DNA of 64,000 bases from Apodemus sylvaticus (Eukaryota > Chordata > Mammalia > Rodentia > Muridae), in the NCBI RefSeq assembly GCF_947179515.1, contig NC_067488.1:37617342-37681341 (forward strand), given 5' to 3'. Shown here one piece after another: positions 43,566 to 55,400 of this stretch. Positions within the stretch are counted from its first letter, which is position 1. Every line of letters begins with the position of its first letter. A program made the position numbers and the translations under genes. The notes below the pieces were generated by a model. It made no database searches, was not told the origin of the DNA, and saw only the letters and a list, made by a program, of their open reading frames with translations.

Positions 43566-45274
43566 GTTCCTAAAGATCAGTAGTCCACTGGGGTCTTGGA
43601 AGAACTATATCACAGTTTCATATTAAACAGATAGTTGATAAATTGAGACTTAGAGTAGCCATTGTTACTATAATCCTCTAGCAATAAACAGTAGGCTGCA
43701 CAAACTCCTTAGCTCACAAGGCTAGATTCTCTCCAGTACCTACTTCATATACATTTATGGAATATGATTAGAAATTAAATGCCTTTCCCCAGAGAAAAGA
43801 AATGGGGTCATAAAAGAAAATGGATCTGGACTTCTGTCCCAAGAGAAGTAGAAAAAGTTTGGTGGATTTCCTCAGTCAGAAAAGGATGCCTGGTGAGGCC
43901 GATAGGGCAGGCTTCCTGCCCTGCTATGGACCCTCAGCTATATGAGTTTCTCTCCCTGTGTAGGGCCGGGAGATTATTATTTTTTTAAATGTGGATTTTT
44001 TCCTTACTTTTTTACTGTACATAATAAGGAAAATAAATATATAGGTTTAGTACTAAGATGTCTGGACCCATAAGATTCCCAACGTGCTTATCATGTCCTT
44101 TCCCGTCTGGTAGATGAAAGGAATCAAGTCATGTAACCAGGGAGGCAGTTCCCATCGGACCCCTGAAAGAACCTGAGTCCTCTTCTGCTAACACTGAATA
44201 ATAAGTTAAGATGAAGGATCTGTTTGTTATAATCACTACAATTAATTGCCTGACCTAACTAATTGTTTACATGATCAAGTCCCACCCAAAACAATGTAGA
44301 AAATGCAGACCCTGAGACCAGGTCTGATGAGATCCAGAAAGTTTGCTGATCTGGGAACATGTCCGGTGCCAAATCTAAAGTGATCAGTTACTCCCCCATG
44401 GCTTGTCTTTATTTCTTAGAATAATGAGAAGGGTCTTGTCGTTTTGTAGCTCACCAATCTTGTCTATGTTAGAGTGATGGAAGTATCATCCACTGACCCA
44501 ATTTCTCTCCCTCTACCATGTTGAAAGATTTTATGAAGGACTGTAACTAGACAATCACCGTCCTCCTTTATGAGCTCAGACAACCAGCCCCCCTTCATTA
44601 CATTTACTGTCCTCCTGTCCTCACTTGCCAAGGCACTTTTACGACTCTGGGAACGATTGCCTCACTCCTGAGGACCCGGGAGTATCCCTCAGTGCTTCAT
44701 ATAACTTGTCACAATATTTTTAACAGCAATTTTTCTTGTGTGCTGCTGTGAGAGCCTCTTGCCAGCATTTCCCCTGATGGTACTCTTCAGGGTTGTAGCA
44801 GCAGGAATCATCTTCTTGAAGCAGCAAGAGGAATTTCCCAAGGCCACGCCCACTGCCAGCTTCCCTAGTCTTTAAATCCACCATCTCTAGTAGCCTCTCA
44901 AACCTAGAGGCTCGAGGTTAGAGTGTGTAAGCTTGACATTCTCTCTGCATGTGTACGGAAAAGGAGCAAACCATTCAGCAAGAGCATCTGTGGTTCAAAG
45001 GAGCAAGAGCAAAGAGATACCCTGACCCAAGGCAACAATGACAACAACAACAATGGATAGCAACATTTATTTGCAGATCATTCTTATATGTAATGCATTT
45101 CTACTTGGTACAAGAGATTGGAGAGGCAGCATTGTGACTGGTACCCCGTCCAAGATTCAGATATTACTGGCCGGTCTAGGAAGTCTCTGTGTCTGAGCTT
45201 GCCCCCCACCCCACTTTATCCAGAGGCTTTGTCTTTCTTTTGTTCTTACTTAATATCCATAGCTTATCTCTCTT
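43566..45274. other. Unassigned, free of rodent repeats
   Basis: No SINE, L1 or LTR recognised. A short (CAA)n lies near 45045. Part of a 6.8-kb stretch with only ancient mammalian repeats. Confidence 0.5.
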
Positions 45275-45375
45275 GCAATATTTATCTGCTTTGAGAACAA
45301 AGCAGCCATTCATCTCTGAATCGCAGACACCCTAACCAAGTGCCCGGCATGAAATGGGCAATCAATATTCATTAA
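45275..45375 (+). mobile_element. L2 LINE 3' terminus relic
   Basis: TCATCTCTGAATCGCAGACA, CCTAACCAAGTGCCCGGCAT and GGGCAATCAATATTCATTAA match the sense L2 3' end (the 'CTAGCACAGTGCCTGGCAC ... CTCAATAAATATTTGTTGAA' type). Confidence 0.6.
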
Positions 45376-45940
45376 TCCAACATTGATTGAGCACCTGCCA
45401 TATGCCATGGCCTGTCCTAGGCATGGATGACACAAGAGTGAGGGACACACGGAAAGCCCCTGATCTCAGGGAGGTTTAATGCTCGACCAAGACGTGCATT
45501 AAAAATAAAGGAAAGGATGCCTATGTGTAACGTTGTCATGGGCTCGGTGAATTGGAGTGGAGGTGACAGATACATGGTCAAGGAGCCTCTCAGAGAAAAG
45601 ATGTGTGAACCAAAACCCTTACAAGAAGAAGGTTCAAGAACACTGAGGTGAGAACTATGGTACCAAAATGGAACATGCCATAGCATTAACCACAGAAGAT
45701 AAGGGCCAAAGTCGAGGATGGTGGCAGCCACTGGAAGGTCCAAGCAAGGGAGCCACATGATTTCATTCATAATTTTGAAAGATGACTTTGAGATTAGCTG
45801 ACAGAAAATGGCTGGCAGTCGAAGTCCACAGGAACGTGGGCAGAGGGAGTTGCAGCTCTAACACGGGCAGAGGGTTTAGAAGGTAAAGCAGACCAGGGCA
45901 TGGATTCCTGTTGAGGTGGAGGTAATCCAGCTCCAAGCAC
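45376..45940. mobile_element. Ancient mammalian interspersed repeat, family uncertain
   Basis: TTGATTGAGCACCTGCCATA, GTCCTAGGCATGGATGACAC, AAGGAGCCTCTCAGAGAAAA and CCACATGATTTCATTCATAA appear in the order of a conserved mammalian repeat that opens with a 'TTTATTGAGCACCTACTATG' motif. It lies head to head with the L2 terminus just upstream. Confidence 0.5.
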
Positions 45941-46309
45941 AATATGCCATCTGTCCAGCAGCTACCTCATGCCTGTGCTTTATGCTTGTTAACTCATCCT
46001 CGCATGTATAAAACATTAATGGATCATCCTATACAGTAGGGATTGGGAAAAGGGAATCATTGTACTGCTCACGAAGCTCCAGGATAGAAATGGGTTTATC
46101 CAAAGACTTTGATCTTGGACATGCCAGTGAAGCTTTATTGTCCACGTCACTTTGATGGTGGTAAACTCCAGCCCCACCGCCCTCCCCTCTCCCCATTGAT
46201 GGATCTGGACTAGATAGAAACTCCAGGGGCTTTATTCTCTTCATTAACATACTATAACCATATATAGGAAAGTTACTGGACATTTCATGTACAGTCGTAG
46301 AATGCAACT
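45941..46309. other. Unassigned sequence
   Basis: TTGTTAACTCATCCTCGCAT near 45988 is faintly MIR-like. Otherwise unrecognised. Confidence 0.4.
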
Positions 46310-46410
46310 TACCAACTCATTTGGTGCTTCACAATTCTGTGTAAGAGAGAAGGAAACTGAGGATCAGAGAACTAGTTAACTCACTGAAAGTCACTTACAA
46401 GTGACCTTGC
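46310..46410 (-). mobile_element. MIR SINE fragment
   Basis: AGAAGGAAACTGAGGATCAG and AGAACTAGTTAACTCACTG match the antisense MIR core ('GAGGAAACTGAGGCACAGAG'). Confidence 0.65.
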
Positions 46411-48484
46411 ATGTGACAAACAATGTAGATAATTTTCAAGAATCACTAGGTAGTGGAACAAAATTCGGAATCCCCCAGTTCTGTTGGGCAATCTGCCATC
46501 GTGATGTTCTGTCCATGGTGAAACACAGATAGAATTTGTATTTATAGATCTGTATTATTATTTACCATATTGTGTACTCATGCAGAAATCATATCAATCT
46601 CTGTAGGACCTGGACTGAGAATAAACTCAGGCTCGGGAGCCAAAGTCCATGCAGAGTAGAGGAAGTAGCGCTGACGGGGTTGCCTGCTAAGATTCTAGCT
46701 TGCTCTGTGAATGGACTTCCACAAAGAGAACAGCCCAGTAGCCCAGGGTTCTCCTGCATGGGTCAGCCTTCGATAGGCACATCAAAGAGTCTGAAAATGC
46801 ATTGCAGAGAGATCTTTTCAGAATGACACAGGAGACCCTCCCCAGAATGATATTGAAAACATGGCCAATAAAAGTGATGAACCACTTTTGCAAGTGACCC
46901 AAGACTAAAACTTTTTTCTTCTTTGCCTAGCACGGCATCCCCTTCATCTGTCTTACATTGTAATCAGATACAACCTTGATGGAATGAAAGCAGAGGTCAC
47001 CCTGAACAAACTGGCACTTTACGTGCTTGGGAAAAGGCTCCTTTGTAACAGGGAAATTACAGCATTTCTATAGAGCGATTTTTCTTAAAAGAACAGGTTG
47101 CTTTGTTCAAAATGCTGCTGATTTCAGCGCTCTGAGGAGATGGCCCGCTCACACTGTCGACCTGCAGAAATTTGTGGGGTTCCTTTTGTTTGTAGCAGCC
47201 TGCATACATCGCAGAGAGTATATTAAAATAGAACGCACAAGCCATTGTCAGGCAATCTTTTGATTGTCCAAAATATGTTAGACAAAATGCAAAATGATTG
47301 ATTCTCTCTGTACATTTTGCCTCATGTTGGTGTCGTGTGGGAGTTCTGTGAAACAGGGTTCACTAGCTCTCTGTGGGGTCCCAAGACCTGAATTTTGTCT
47401 TTAAATATGATGAATATCCTAGGAAGAGAAATAACACATTTGAGCAATGGAATTTCTGACCATAATATCAGACACTGTTTCAAATGAAAATATCAGTACC
47501 AGCCAAACCAAAGTCCTACAGTGAGCTAATGTGTAAGAAAGAGGGAGATACAAGTGAGCCTACAGTACCCTGAAAGCCAAGCCATCTGATCAAAATGTGT
47601 GCCACAAAGCAGAGTGTGAAACTATAAGATATATTTGAACAAAAACAAACAAACAAAAAAACCCACAATGTTTTGTGTCAACCGAAACACTACCCATGCC
47701 ATGTCTCAACATGAAATGTTATCAAAAATTAAGCAAAGTGTTTCATTTTCCTAGTGTCAATTTTAACACTTAGCAATAGTTTTGGCATTGTAATTACTGT
47801 TTTCATTCTATTAGGCCTTCTGTGAATAGGGATGTTTGTCTACAGTTCTAATAATCACTTATACTTTTATGAACAGATGTACTGCTTCATTAAACCTGAT
47901 TGTTTACAGCTAATCATAAAAGTTTTAACAAACCAACTAAATCTCATAATTTGTGCTTCAAGAACGTTTGTTTCTTACTCTTTTTGTATGTTATGAATGC
48001 AATTAGTATTGTCATTTTTTCCATGAAGCAACTATATTTATGGACAGATAAAAGGAGACTGCTACTCTCTCCCTAGAATTAAGAAGGAATCCCACTGACA
48101 TGCACTTTAATTGCATTTACCATGTACAGTGCTTTGTCATCTAAGTCAGCAGGCAAGGGCTGTGTTCATCAAAGCATCATAAGGCTATTGTATTACTTTT
48201 CCTAAGACATGGGGGTAAAATTTGATTAATGGGAAAAAGCATAAATGTGTGCACAGAGCAAGTATGAAGAGAAAAAAGGAATCCATTCTGTGAGTATCAA
48301 AAGCACTTTCATTTTAGCTGCAGTAGGAGAGCTCTAGATGTTTTCTAGAGAAAAATCCAGTTGTACTATATCCATATTACAATTCAGCTTGCCCAATATA
48401 GCTCACTGTGTTAAGCCCTTGGGATGCCAGGATTTATGTGTTGATATAGTTGGCCCTCACTATTCCAACTAATAGATCACCCCT
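46411..48484. other. Unassigned, free of rodent repeats
   Basis: No repeat recognised apart from a (CAAA)n tract at about 47641-47657. The AT-rich part at about 47800-48260 has many ATTA/TAAT cores. That invites a conservation check but proves nothing. Confidence 0.45.
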
Positions 48485-48560
48485 CTCAAGGCTGTTGTGA
48501 GGATCAAATGAGAACTGTATGTAAACCACCCAGAGCACAGCCTGAATACCAGCAGCTCCT
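48485..48560 (+). mobile_element. MIR SINE 3' fragment
   Basis: AGGCTGTTGTGAGGATCAAA and AGAACTGTATGTAAACC with CCCAGAGCACAGCCTGAATA match the sense MIR 3' half. Confidence 0.75.
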
Positions 48561-50559
48561 TTATCCAATCTGCCTATATATTGAGGTTGGGTCATAGGCA
48601 TAGGGAAGGACAGAGAGGCTCCCTTGCATCCAGATGTGGAACAGTCTTATTCCTGCCTTTGTTCATTTTTCTGAATTTCCCAACTGCCTGAACAATGTTA
48701 TAGTCTATTAATGTAGATACTTGCAAATGAAATCTAATAGCCCAAACTGCAGAACATTTTAAATACTCTTGGGCTAACAAAAGCAGCTCTGGTTTAAAGA
48801 GTTGGAGAGCCCTCTGATACAAATACCTGTGAGGACTTTCATAGCTGAGATAATGAATATTTGAAGCCATGTAGTCCAGTCCCAGGGGGTTGATTGAAAC
48901 TCCACTCAATGGAGATGGAGTGGCTGAGTATCTTAGTACTGACTGTGGCCAGAGACACCCTGTGAACAACTGCATTTGCCACAGGGGACATCAATTTTTG
49001 ACTAAAAGGGCCTCAGCTTATTCGTTACCTCCTAGATACTAAGGGTAGGCAGGGCCTGAAGTGTCTTTTCTGTGGCAAGCAAGCTGTCTTTGGAGACTGG
49101 GAGGCTCCCCTGCCTGGGACTTTCTTTCTTTGCCTACACACAGATGGAGCAGAACAGAGGGCATTTGCACATTTCTTATAGCAGTACCAGATTCTATGCT
49201 TTCAAGAAAAATCTTCAAAACCAAACACGAAAAGTCTAAACGTAGAGGCGTTTAGGCTGAGCAACATGGAACACTCAACAACCACCTCAGAAGCCCTGGA
49301 AGCTTTCAGCATCCCAGTTGGACTAAAATCCTCAGACACCTATATCCCTGGATCTCAGGGCCTTGCTGTTCTGTGAACTTCCACCTCTCTGTCCCATCAT
49401 TCCACACAAATCCCTGTGCTACCTGCTTCCTTGGATTTATTTCGCTTTGGAAATTTTTCTCTGGATTGTCTCAAATTGAAAGATAAGGCTCTTTACTTTC
49501 AATGGCCTGGGAAGATGTCTGGTAATAACTGAATTGGCCCCTATTCCTCATGAGCTACCTGGTGTCTTTGCTCAACGTGGACAAACAACAAAAAGATAAT
49601 GGTGCTAGGCCAACACAAGTGTGTTTAAAGCTTTGAAGAATTAGAAAGAATGAGTGAACCTACCTTTAGGTTCTTCTAGTAGGGCCTTCTCTGATTCGTA
49701 CTCAGAGGAGAGCTCTGGGACTCCTGACTCACTCGAGGTCCCTCACCAGACCACTACTAGCCTCTCACTAGCCTTCCTCTTGACCTCCCCATCTCTTTTT
49801 GGCCACCTTATCTGACACTTGCTTCCAGTTTTCCTATAGATACTGCCTCTCTTCTCTACACAAAGAGTACTTTCAAAATATAGCAGGTCCTGATTCTCTC
49901 TGAGAGAGAAGGAGGGTCTCCATACTCATTCAGAACACCACAAAAGCCAATATTTTGGTAACTTCTAAATAGCAGAACGGATATTCCAGACCCCATCATC
50001 CAGCCAACTCTGGGATCTCCAGCTACCAACTCTCTGCCTCGTCCTTTCTGTGTGTTTGGGTCTGAAGTAAGATGTTAAGCAGGCAAAGGTGCTCATATAA
50101 GAAAGGAGAGGAGAACAGAGTGCACTTCACCTGTGCTATGTTTGTTCCAGGCTGAGATTTAATATCTTTAACCCAGCTTGCTGTGCCTGTTATTGTTATT
50201 GTTTGTATATATTTTGTTTCAAACCTTACCACCCTGCATTGAACAATCAATAAAGTTCTCTTCCTGTCAAAGGCCAGACTGGGCTTGGAGAGGGTTTCCT
50301 GAGGGAGTGTTTGGGAGTGGTGAAAGAAACTACTCGAAGTCAATCATGCATATAAGCTGACAGCTCTGTGTTCTGCTTGAGCTGGCTCTCCAGATAGCTG
50401 TGTCTTAGATCTTGGATACCAAAGCCTAATCTTTTATTTACATATCTATTTGATCTTTACCTTGGGTTCCATCTTGATTATCCCAAAAATCAGTATTTGT
50501 GGGATGATGACCTTAGAACCTTGGTTTTTAGAAAGAGACTGTAAGTATATTTTTTAACA
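48561..50559. other. Unassigned, free of rodent repeats
   Basis: No recognisable element. Frames up to 127 aa (48592-48975, minus) have no recognisable domain. Confidence 0.45.
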
Positions 50560-50715
50560 TAGTAAGTAAACTCAGAGATCTGCCTGCCTTCGTAAGCACA
50601 AACAATAAGTTTAGCTGACTGGGATCCAGCTCTGAGATCCTCCACACCTGACCCTAAATTCCCTCTGTCCCAAGCTGACCTTGAACTCAGAAATCTTCCT
50701 GCCTTTGTATCTTTC
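50560..50715 (-). mobile_element. B1-like antisense fragments
   Basis: AAACTCAGAGATCTGCCTGC at about 50569 and CTTGAACTCAGAAATCTTCC at about 50680 are both antisense B1 body motifs. Two copies 110 bp apart suggest two partial B1s or an LTR that carries B1-like sequence. Confidence 0.45.
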
Positions 50716-51189
50716 TGAGACATACTAGCTCACTAGTGCAGCTGTCTTTGTTCTTTTAGGTTCATGAAGCCTCTCATATAATTTGTACTGCATCCTTATA
50801 TTTTGCAAAGTTGAGAAATTATGCATTCGTAAACTCATGTTTTCAGAGTTCCTTCCCACAGCCTAAGGGCTACCCTGAAGGTCATAGTGTTTACCATTTT
50901 ACCAAGGATCACATTCTTGCCTCCCAGACTTGTGTGCGGTGTCTAATTATGATGGAACCATTAACCTTAACAGATTGACCTTTCCCAAAAGAGAAACATG
51001 AAGATATGCACATCAATATGCAAACAAGCTTTATGGATAGCAATCATCAGCACTTGTAGAGGCCTGCATCCTGCTAGCTCTGATCCAGGGAACTGTGTCA
51101 TGCCATCGCTTCCAAGTGGTACGACTTGGCATATTCCCTTAAAGAGCTTAATTCTTCTCCTAGCAGTCATGCTGTAGGTTTTGTCTAGA
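50716..51189. other. Unassigned sequence
   Basis: No recognisable element. Confidence 0.4.
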
Positions 51190-51985
51190 GGTAGGACCTT
51201 GGGATATTTACTGATTTCATTAACATGATCATTGTTCCAGGCTTGTTTGTGTAGCCATTTCTAGGAAAGACTGTTTCACAGCAGAACTTCCAGCATTTTC
51301 CTGCCCCATCTTCTATGATATTCTTCTGATATATAGATACAGGAGCCATAATATTCATGTATCTATGGGAACTTGGTTCTTTGTGATCTGTTGATCGCTA
51401 CATTGTGCCCAGTTGTGTTTTTTTCTGTGATGGTCTCTATTTGCCACAAAGAGAAGTTTCTTTGATGAAGATTAATTGCTATATTTGAGGATTCAGAGGT
51501 AGGAAGGACAGGTGAAATGGAACATGTTGTATTTGTCTTTCAGGATCTGAGTTATCTCACTCAATGTAATCTTTTCTAGGTCCAGCTATTTACCTGTAAA
51601 GTTTCGTAGTTTCAGTCTTTTCTTTATAGCTGAGTAGTATTCCATAGTATACATATACCACATTTTCATTATCCATTTGTTGGTTGAAGGGCATTTAGGT
51701 TGGTTCTGTTTCCTAGATGTTGTGCATAGAGCAGCAATGAACATTACTGAAAAAGTAACTGTACAATAGAATATCCAGTCTTTTGGGCATAAGCCAAGGA
51801 GCAATATTACTGGGTCATATGATAGATTTATTTTTAGTTTTTGGAAGATACTCTATACTTATTTCCAGAGTGGCTGCACCAATATCAACAGTGAACAAAG
51901 GTTCCTCTTTTTCCACAAAATCACCAGCACAGTGGAGCTACCATGTTGTTTTGGTCACAGTGTTTATCATATTAACATAAAACAA
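51190..51985 (-). mobile_element. Lx LINE-1, 3' UTR plus ORF2 end, antisense
   Basis: TGATGGTCTCTATTTGCCAC and AAGAGAAGTTTCTTTGATGA are antisense 3' UTR. TATAGCTGAGTAGTATTCCA, ATCCATTTGTTGGTTGAAGG and TCCAGAGTGGCTGCACCAAT are antisense ORF2. A 72-aa minus-strand frame at 51586-51804 keeps a recognisable ORF2 C-terminal stretch (TMEYYSAIK). It is a 5'-truncated, dead copy. Confidence 0.85.
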
Positions 51986-52615
51986 GCTAGAACAGAGACT
52001 AAGGGCAGAAGATATCCAAGTACCAAAAGGCAATTACAGTCCATAGAGGCTGAAACATCATGTCGTGAAGCCCACTGTCTACTATTAAAAAATGGAATCC
52101 CTGCTTTTTTGAGCAGGAGGTACCAAAGAGATCTCTAGAGTCTTCATCTATTGTGGAGATTCTTGACTTGGTCCTTACAGTTGTGCCTTGGATCCTGCAC
52201 CACAAAGTGATGCATAGAAAAACATCCTAATATGAATGAGTCCACTCCTCATCCTCAAGGCTCATGATTAGGCAGAACCAGTAAAGAGCAGAACACAAGA
52301 ATGTATGACTTTAGGTGTCATTTCAGCTTCAATATTTAAAGCATCCAGTAGTTTCTTTATATGCTGATGGAGGGACTGGCTAGTGAGGTCCTTAAGGAAG
52401 CAATGTACAGGCAGAGGCCAGAAGCTAGAAAAAAATAGAGACAACATAGCTAGGAGATCTTAAGTCCCATCATTGTGTCCAGGCAGGATTAAACAGACTT
52501 TTAGAGAACATTAGGATCTAGGGAAAAGACTTAGAATTGGATCAGACCAGTCATACTGGAGTGGAGTCGAGACACAAGACGGGAGAGCACCAGAGTTTGC
52601 CTTCTCTAGCACTAA
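51986..52615. other. Unassigned sequence
   Basis: No recognisable element. Confidence 0.4.
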
Positions 52616-52655
52616 AAGCAAGCAAGCAAGCAAACAAACGAACAAACAAACAAAA
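52616..52655. repeat. (CAAG)n/(CAAA)n microsatellite
   Basis: Four CAAG units pass into CAAA/CGAA units. Confidence 0.95.
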
Positions 52656-52656
52656 A

Positions 52657-52845
52657 GTATCCCTGTGGTAGTTGGCTCTGTTTTTTCTTTCAACTTGACA
52701 CAAACTGGCATTATCTGGGAGAAGACAACCTCAATTGAGAAAATACTTCCAATATTCATATTGGTCTGTAGACAAGTATATGTTGCATTTCTTTGATTAA
52801 TGAGAGATGGAGGAAGATTTGTCATGTCACCCCTAGGCAAGTGGA
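52657..52845 (+). mobile_element. Lx-type LINE-1 3' end, sense, left part
   Basis: CTTTCAACTTGACACAAACT, ATTATCTGGGAGAAGACAAC, TTTCTTTGATTAATGAGAGA and CACCCCTAGGCAAGTGGACC follow the sense Lx 3' terminus. The element stops mid-way at a 12-bp duplication and resumes at 57746, so the L1 at 52858-57733 inserted into it. Confidence 0.85.
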
Positions 52846-52864
52846 CCTGAGTTACTTTTTTTTT

Positions 52865-53026
52865 TATTCGATATATTTTTGACTTACATTTCAAATGATT
52901 TCCCCTTTTCTAGCCCCCCACTCCCTGAAAGTCCCATAAGCCCCCTTTTCTCCCCCTGTCCTCCCACCCACCCCTTCCCACTTCCCCGTTCAGGTTTTGC
53001 CGAATACTGTTTCACTGAGTCTTTCC
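52865..53026 (-). other. L1 3' UTR with G-rich tract
   Basis: On the minus strand the 3' UTR carries several G3-G5 runs within 60 bp (GGGAAGGGGTGGGTGGGAGG and neighbouring G5 runs). It then runs to AAATCATTTGAAATGTAAAT and the A-rich end. G-rich 3' UTRs able to form quadruplexes are a known L1 feature. Confidence 0.85.
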
Positions 53027-55339
53027 AGAGTCACCCCAAGATACTTTATACTATTTGTGGCTATTGTGAAGGGGGTCATTTCCCTAATTTCATTCTCAGC
53101 CTGCTTATCCTTTGAGTATAGGAAGGCCACTGATTTGCTTGAGTTGATTTTATAACCTGCCACTTTGCTGAAGTTGTTTATCAGCTGTAGGAGTTCTCTA
53201 GTGGAGTTTTTTGGGTCACTTAGGTAGACTATCATGTCATCTGCAAATAATGATAGTTTGACTTCTTCCTTTCCAATTTGTATCCCTTTGACCTCCTTAT
53301 GTTGTCGAATTGCCCGAGCTAGTACCTCAAGTACAATATTGAAAAGATAAGGAGAAAGGGGGCAGCCCTGTCTAGTCCCTGATTTTAGTGGGATTGCTTC
53401 AAGTTTCTCTCCATTTAGTTTGATGCTGGCTACCGGTTTGCTGTATATTGCTTTTACTATGTTTAGGTATGGGCCTTGAATTCCTGTCCTTTCCAAGACT
53501 TTAAGCATGAAAGGATGCTGAATTTTGTCAAATGCTTTTTCAGCATCCAATGAAATGACCATGTGGTTTTTTTCTTTGAGTTTGTTTATGTAGTGGATTG
53601 CATTGATGGATTTCCGTATATTGAACCAACCCTGCATCCCTGGGATAAAGCCTACTTGATCATGGTGGATGATCGGTTTGATGTGTTCTTGGATTCAGTT
53701 GGCAAGAATTTTATTGAGTATTTTTGCATCGATGTTCATAAGGGAAATTGGTCTGAAGTTCTCTTTCTTTGTTGGATCTTTGTGTGGTTTTGGTATCAGC
53801 GTAATTGTGGCTTCGTAGAAGGAATTGGGTAGTGTTCCTTCTCTTTCTGTTTTGTGGAATAGTTTGAAGAGTATTGGTGTTAAGTCTTCTTTGAAGGTCT
53901 GATAGAATTCTGCCCTGAAACCATCCGGTCCTGTGCTTTTTTTTGGTTGGAAGACTTTCTCAGACTCCTTCTATTACTTTAGGCGTTATGGGACTGTTTA
54001 GATGATCTGTTTGGTCCTGATTCAATTTTGGTATCTGTCAAGGAAATTGTCCATTTCCTCCAGATTCTCCAGTTGTGTTGAGTATAGGCTCTTGTAGTAG
54101 GATCTAATGATTTTTTTGGATTTCCTCAGTTTCTGTTGTTATATCCCCCTTTTCATTTCTAATTTTGAGAATTTGGATACTTTCTCTGTGCCCTTTGGTC
54201 AGTCTGGCTAAGGGTTTATCTATCTTGTAGATTTTCTCAAAGAACCAGCTCCTGGATTCGTTGATTCTTTGTACAGTTCTCTTTGTTTCCAATTGATTGA
54301 CTTCAGCCTTGAGTTTGATGATTTCCTGTCTTCTACTCCTCCTGGGTGAATTGGCTTCTTTTTCTTCCATGACTTTCAGGTGTGTCATTAAGCTGCTAGT
54401 GTATGCTCTCTCCATTTTCTTTTTGGAGGCAATCAGGGCTATGAGTTTTCCTCTTAGCACTGCTTTCATTGTGTCCCAAAGATTTGGGTATGTTGTGCCT
54501 TCATTTTCATTAAATTCTAAAAAGTCTCTGATTTCTTTCTTTATTTCTTCTTTGGCCAAGGTGTCATTGAGTAGAGTATTATTCAGCCTCCATGTGTATG
54601 TGGGCTTTCTGCTGTTTTTGTTGCTATTGAAAACCACTCTTACACCATAGTGATCTGATAGGAGGCATGGAATTAGTTCGATCGTCTTATATTTGTTGAG
54701 GTCTGCCTTGTGACCAATTATATGGTTGATTTTGGAGAAGGTACCATGAGGTGCTGAGAAAAAGGTATATTCTTTTGCTTTAGGGTGAAATGTTCTATAA
54801 ATATCAGTCAAATCCAATTGGTCCAAAGCTTCAATTAGTTTTACTGTGTCCCTGTTTAGTTTCTGTTTTCCTGATCAGTCCATTGAGGAGAGTGGAGTGT
54901 TGAAGTCCCCCACAATTATTGTGTTAGGTGCAATGTGTGCTTTGAGCTTTAGTAAAGTTTCTTTTACGAATGAGGGTGCCCTTGCATTTGGCGCACAGAT
55001 ATTCGGAATTGAAAGTTCTTCTTGGTGGATTTTTCCTTTGACCAGCAAGAAGTGTCCCTCAGTGTCTCTTTTGATTACTTTAGGTTGAAAGTCAATTTTA
55101 TCTGATATTAGAATGGCTACTCCTGCTCATTTCCTGTGTCCATTGGCTTGTAAGATTGTCTTCCAGCCTTTTACTCTAAGGTAGTTTTTATCTTTGACAC
55201 TGAGGTGTGTCTCCTGTATGCAGCAAATTGTAGGGTCCTGTTTCCTTATCCAGTCTGTTAGTCTATGTCTTTTTATTGGGGAATTGAGACCATTGATGTT
55301 AAGAGATATTAAGGAATAGTGATAATTACTTCCTGTCAT
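52990..55339 (-). pseudogene. LINE-1 ORF2 pseudogene: endonuclease plus partial RT
   Basis: ORF2p nicks target DNA and reverse-transcribes L1 RNA. The frame opens at 55339 and keeps the endonuclease N-terminal motif SLNINGLNS and IQETHL. A stop follows at 55127-55129. The motif VGDFNTPLS survives, but the catalytic Asp before HIIGHK is Asn (codon AAC, 54725-54727). LLSDHYG is intact. A 240-codon frame (54104-54826) spans the end of the endonuclease and the linker. A TGA replaces a conserved Arg at 53695-53697. RT motifs SLDAEKAFD, TRQGCPLSPYLFN and FADD (53236-53247) are intact. After IKYLGVTL, at 53026/53027, the sequence jumps into 3' UTR, so the rest of RT, the thumb and the Cys-rich domain are missing. 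Confidence 0.93.
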
Positions 55340-55400
55340 TTTTGATGTTCTTTTTATATTTGAGTGGTTATCTTCTTTTGGGTTTGATGAAGGAAGGTAA

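Noticed and set aside
53020..53040. L1 splicing as the cause of the ORF2 deletion
   Set aside because: The retained ORF2 sequence extends past any GT that could serve as donor, and the break is not at a GT/AG boundary.
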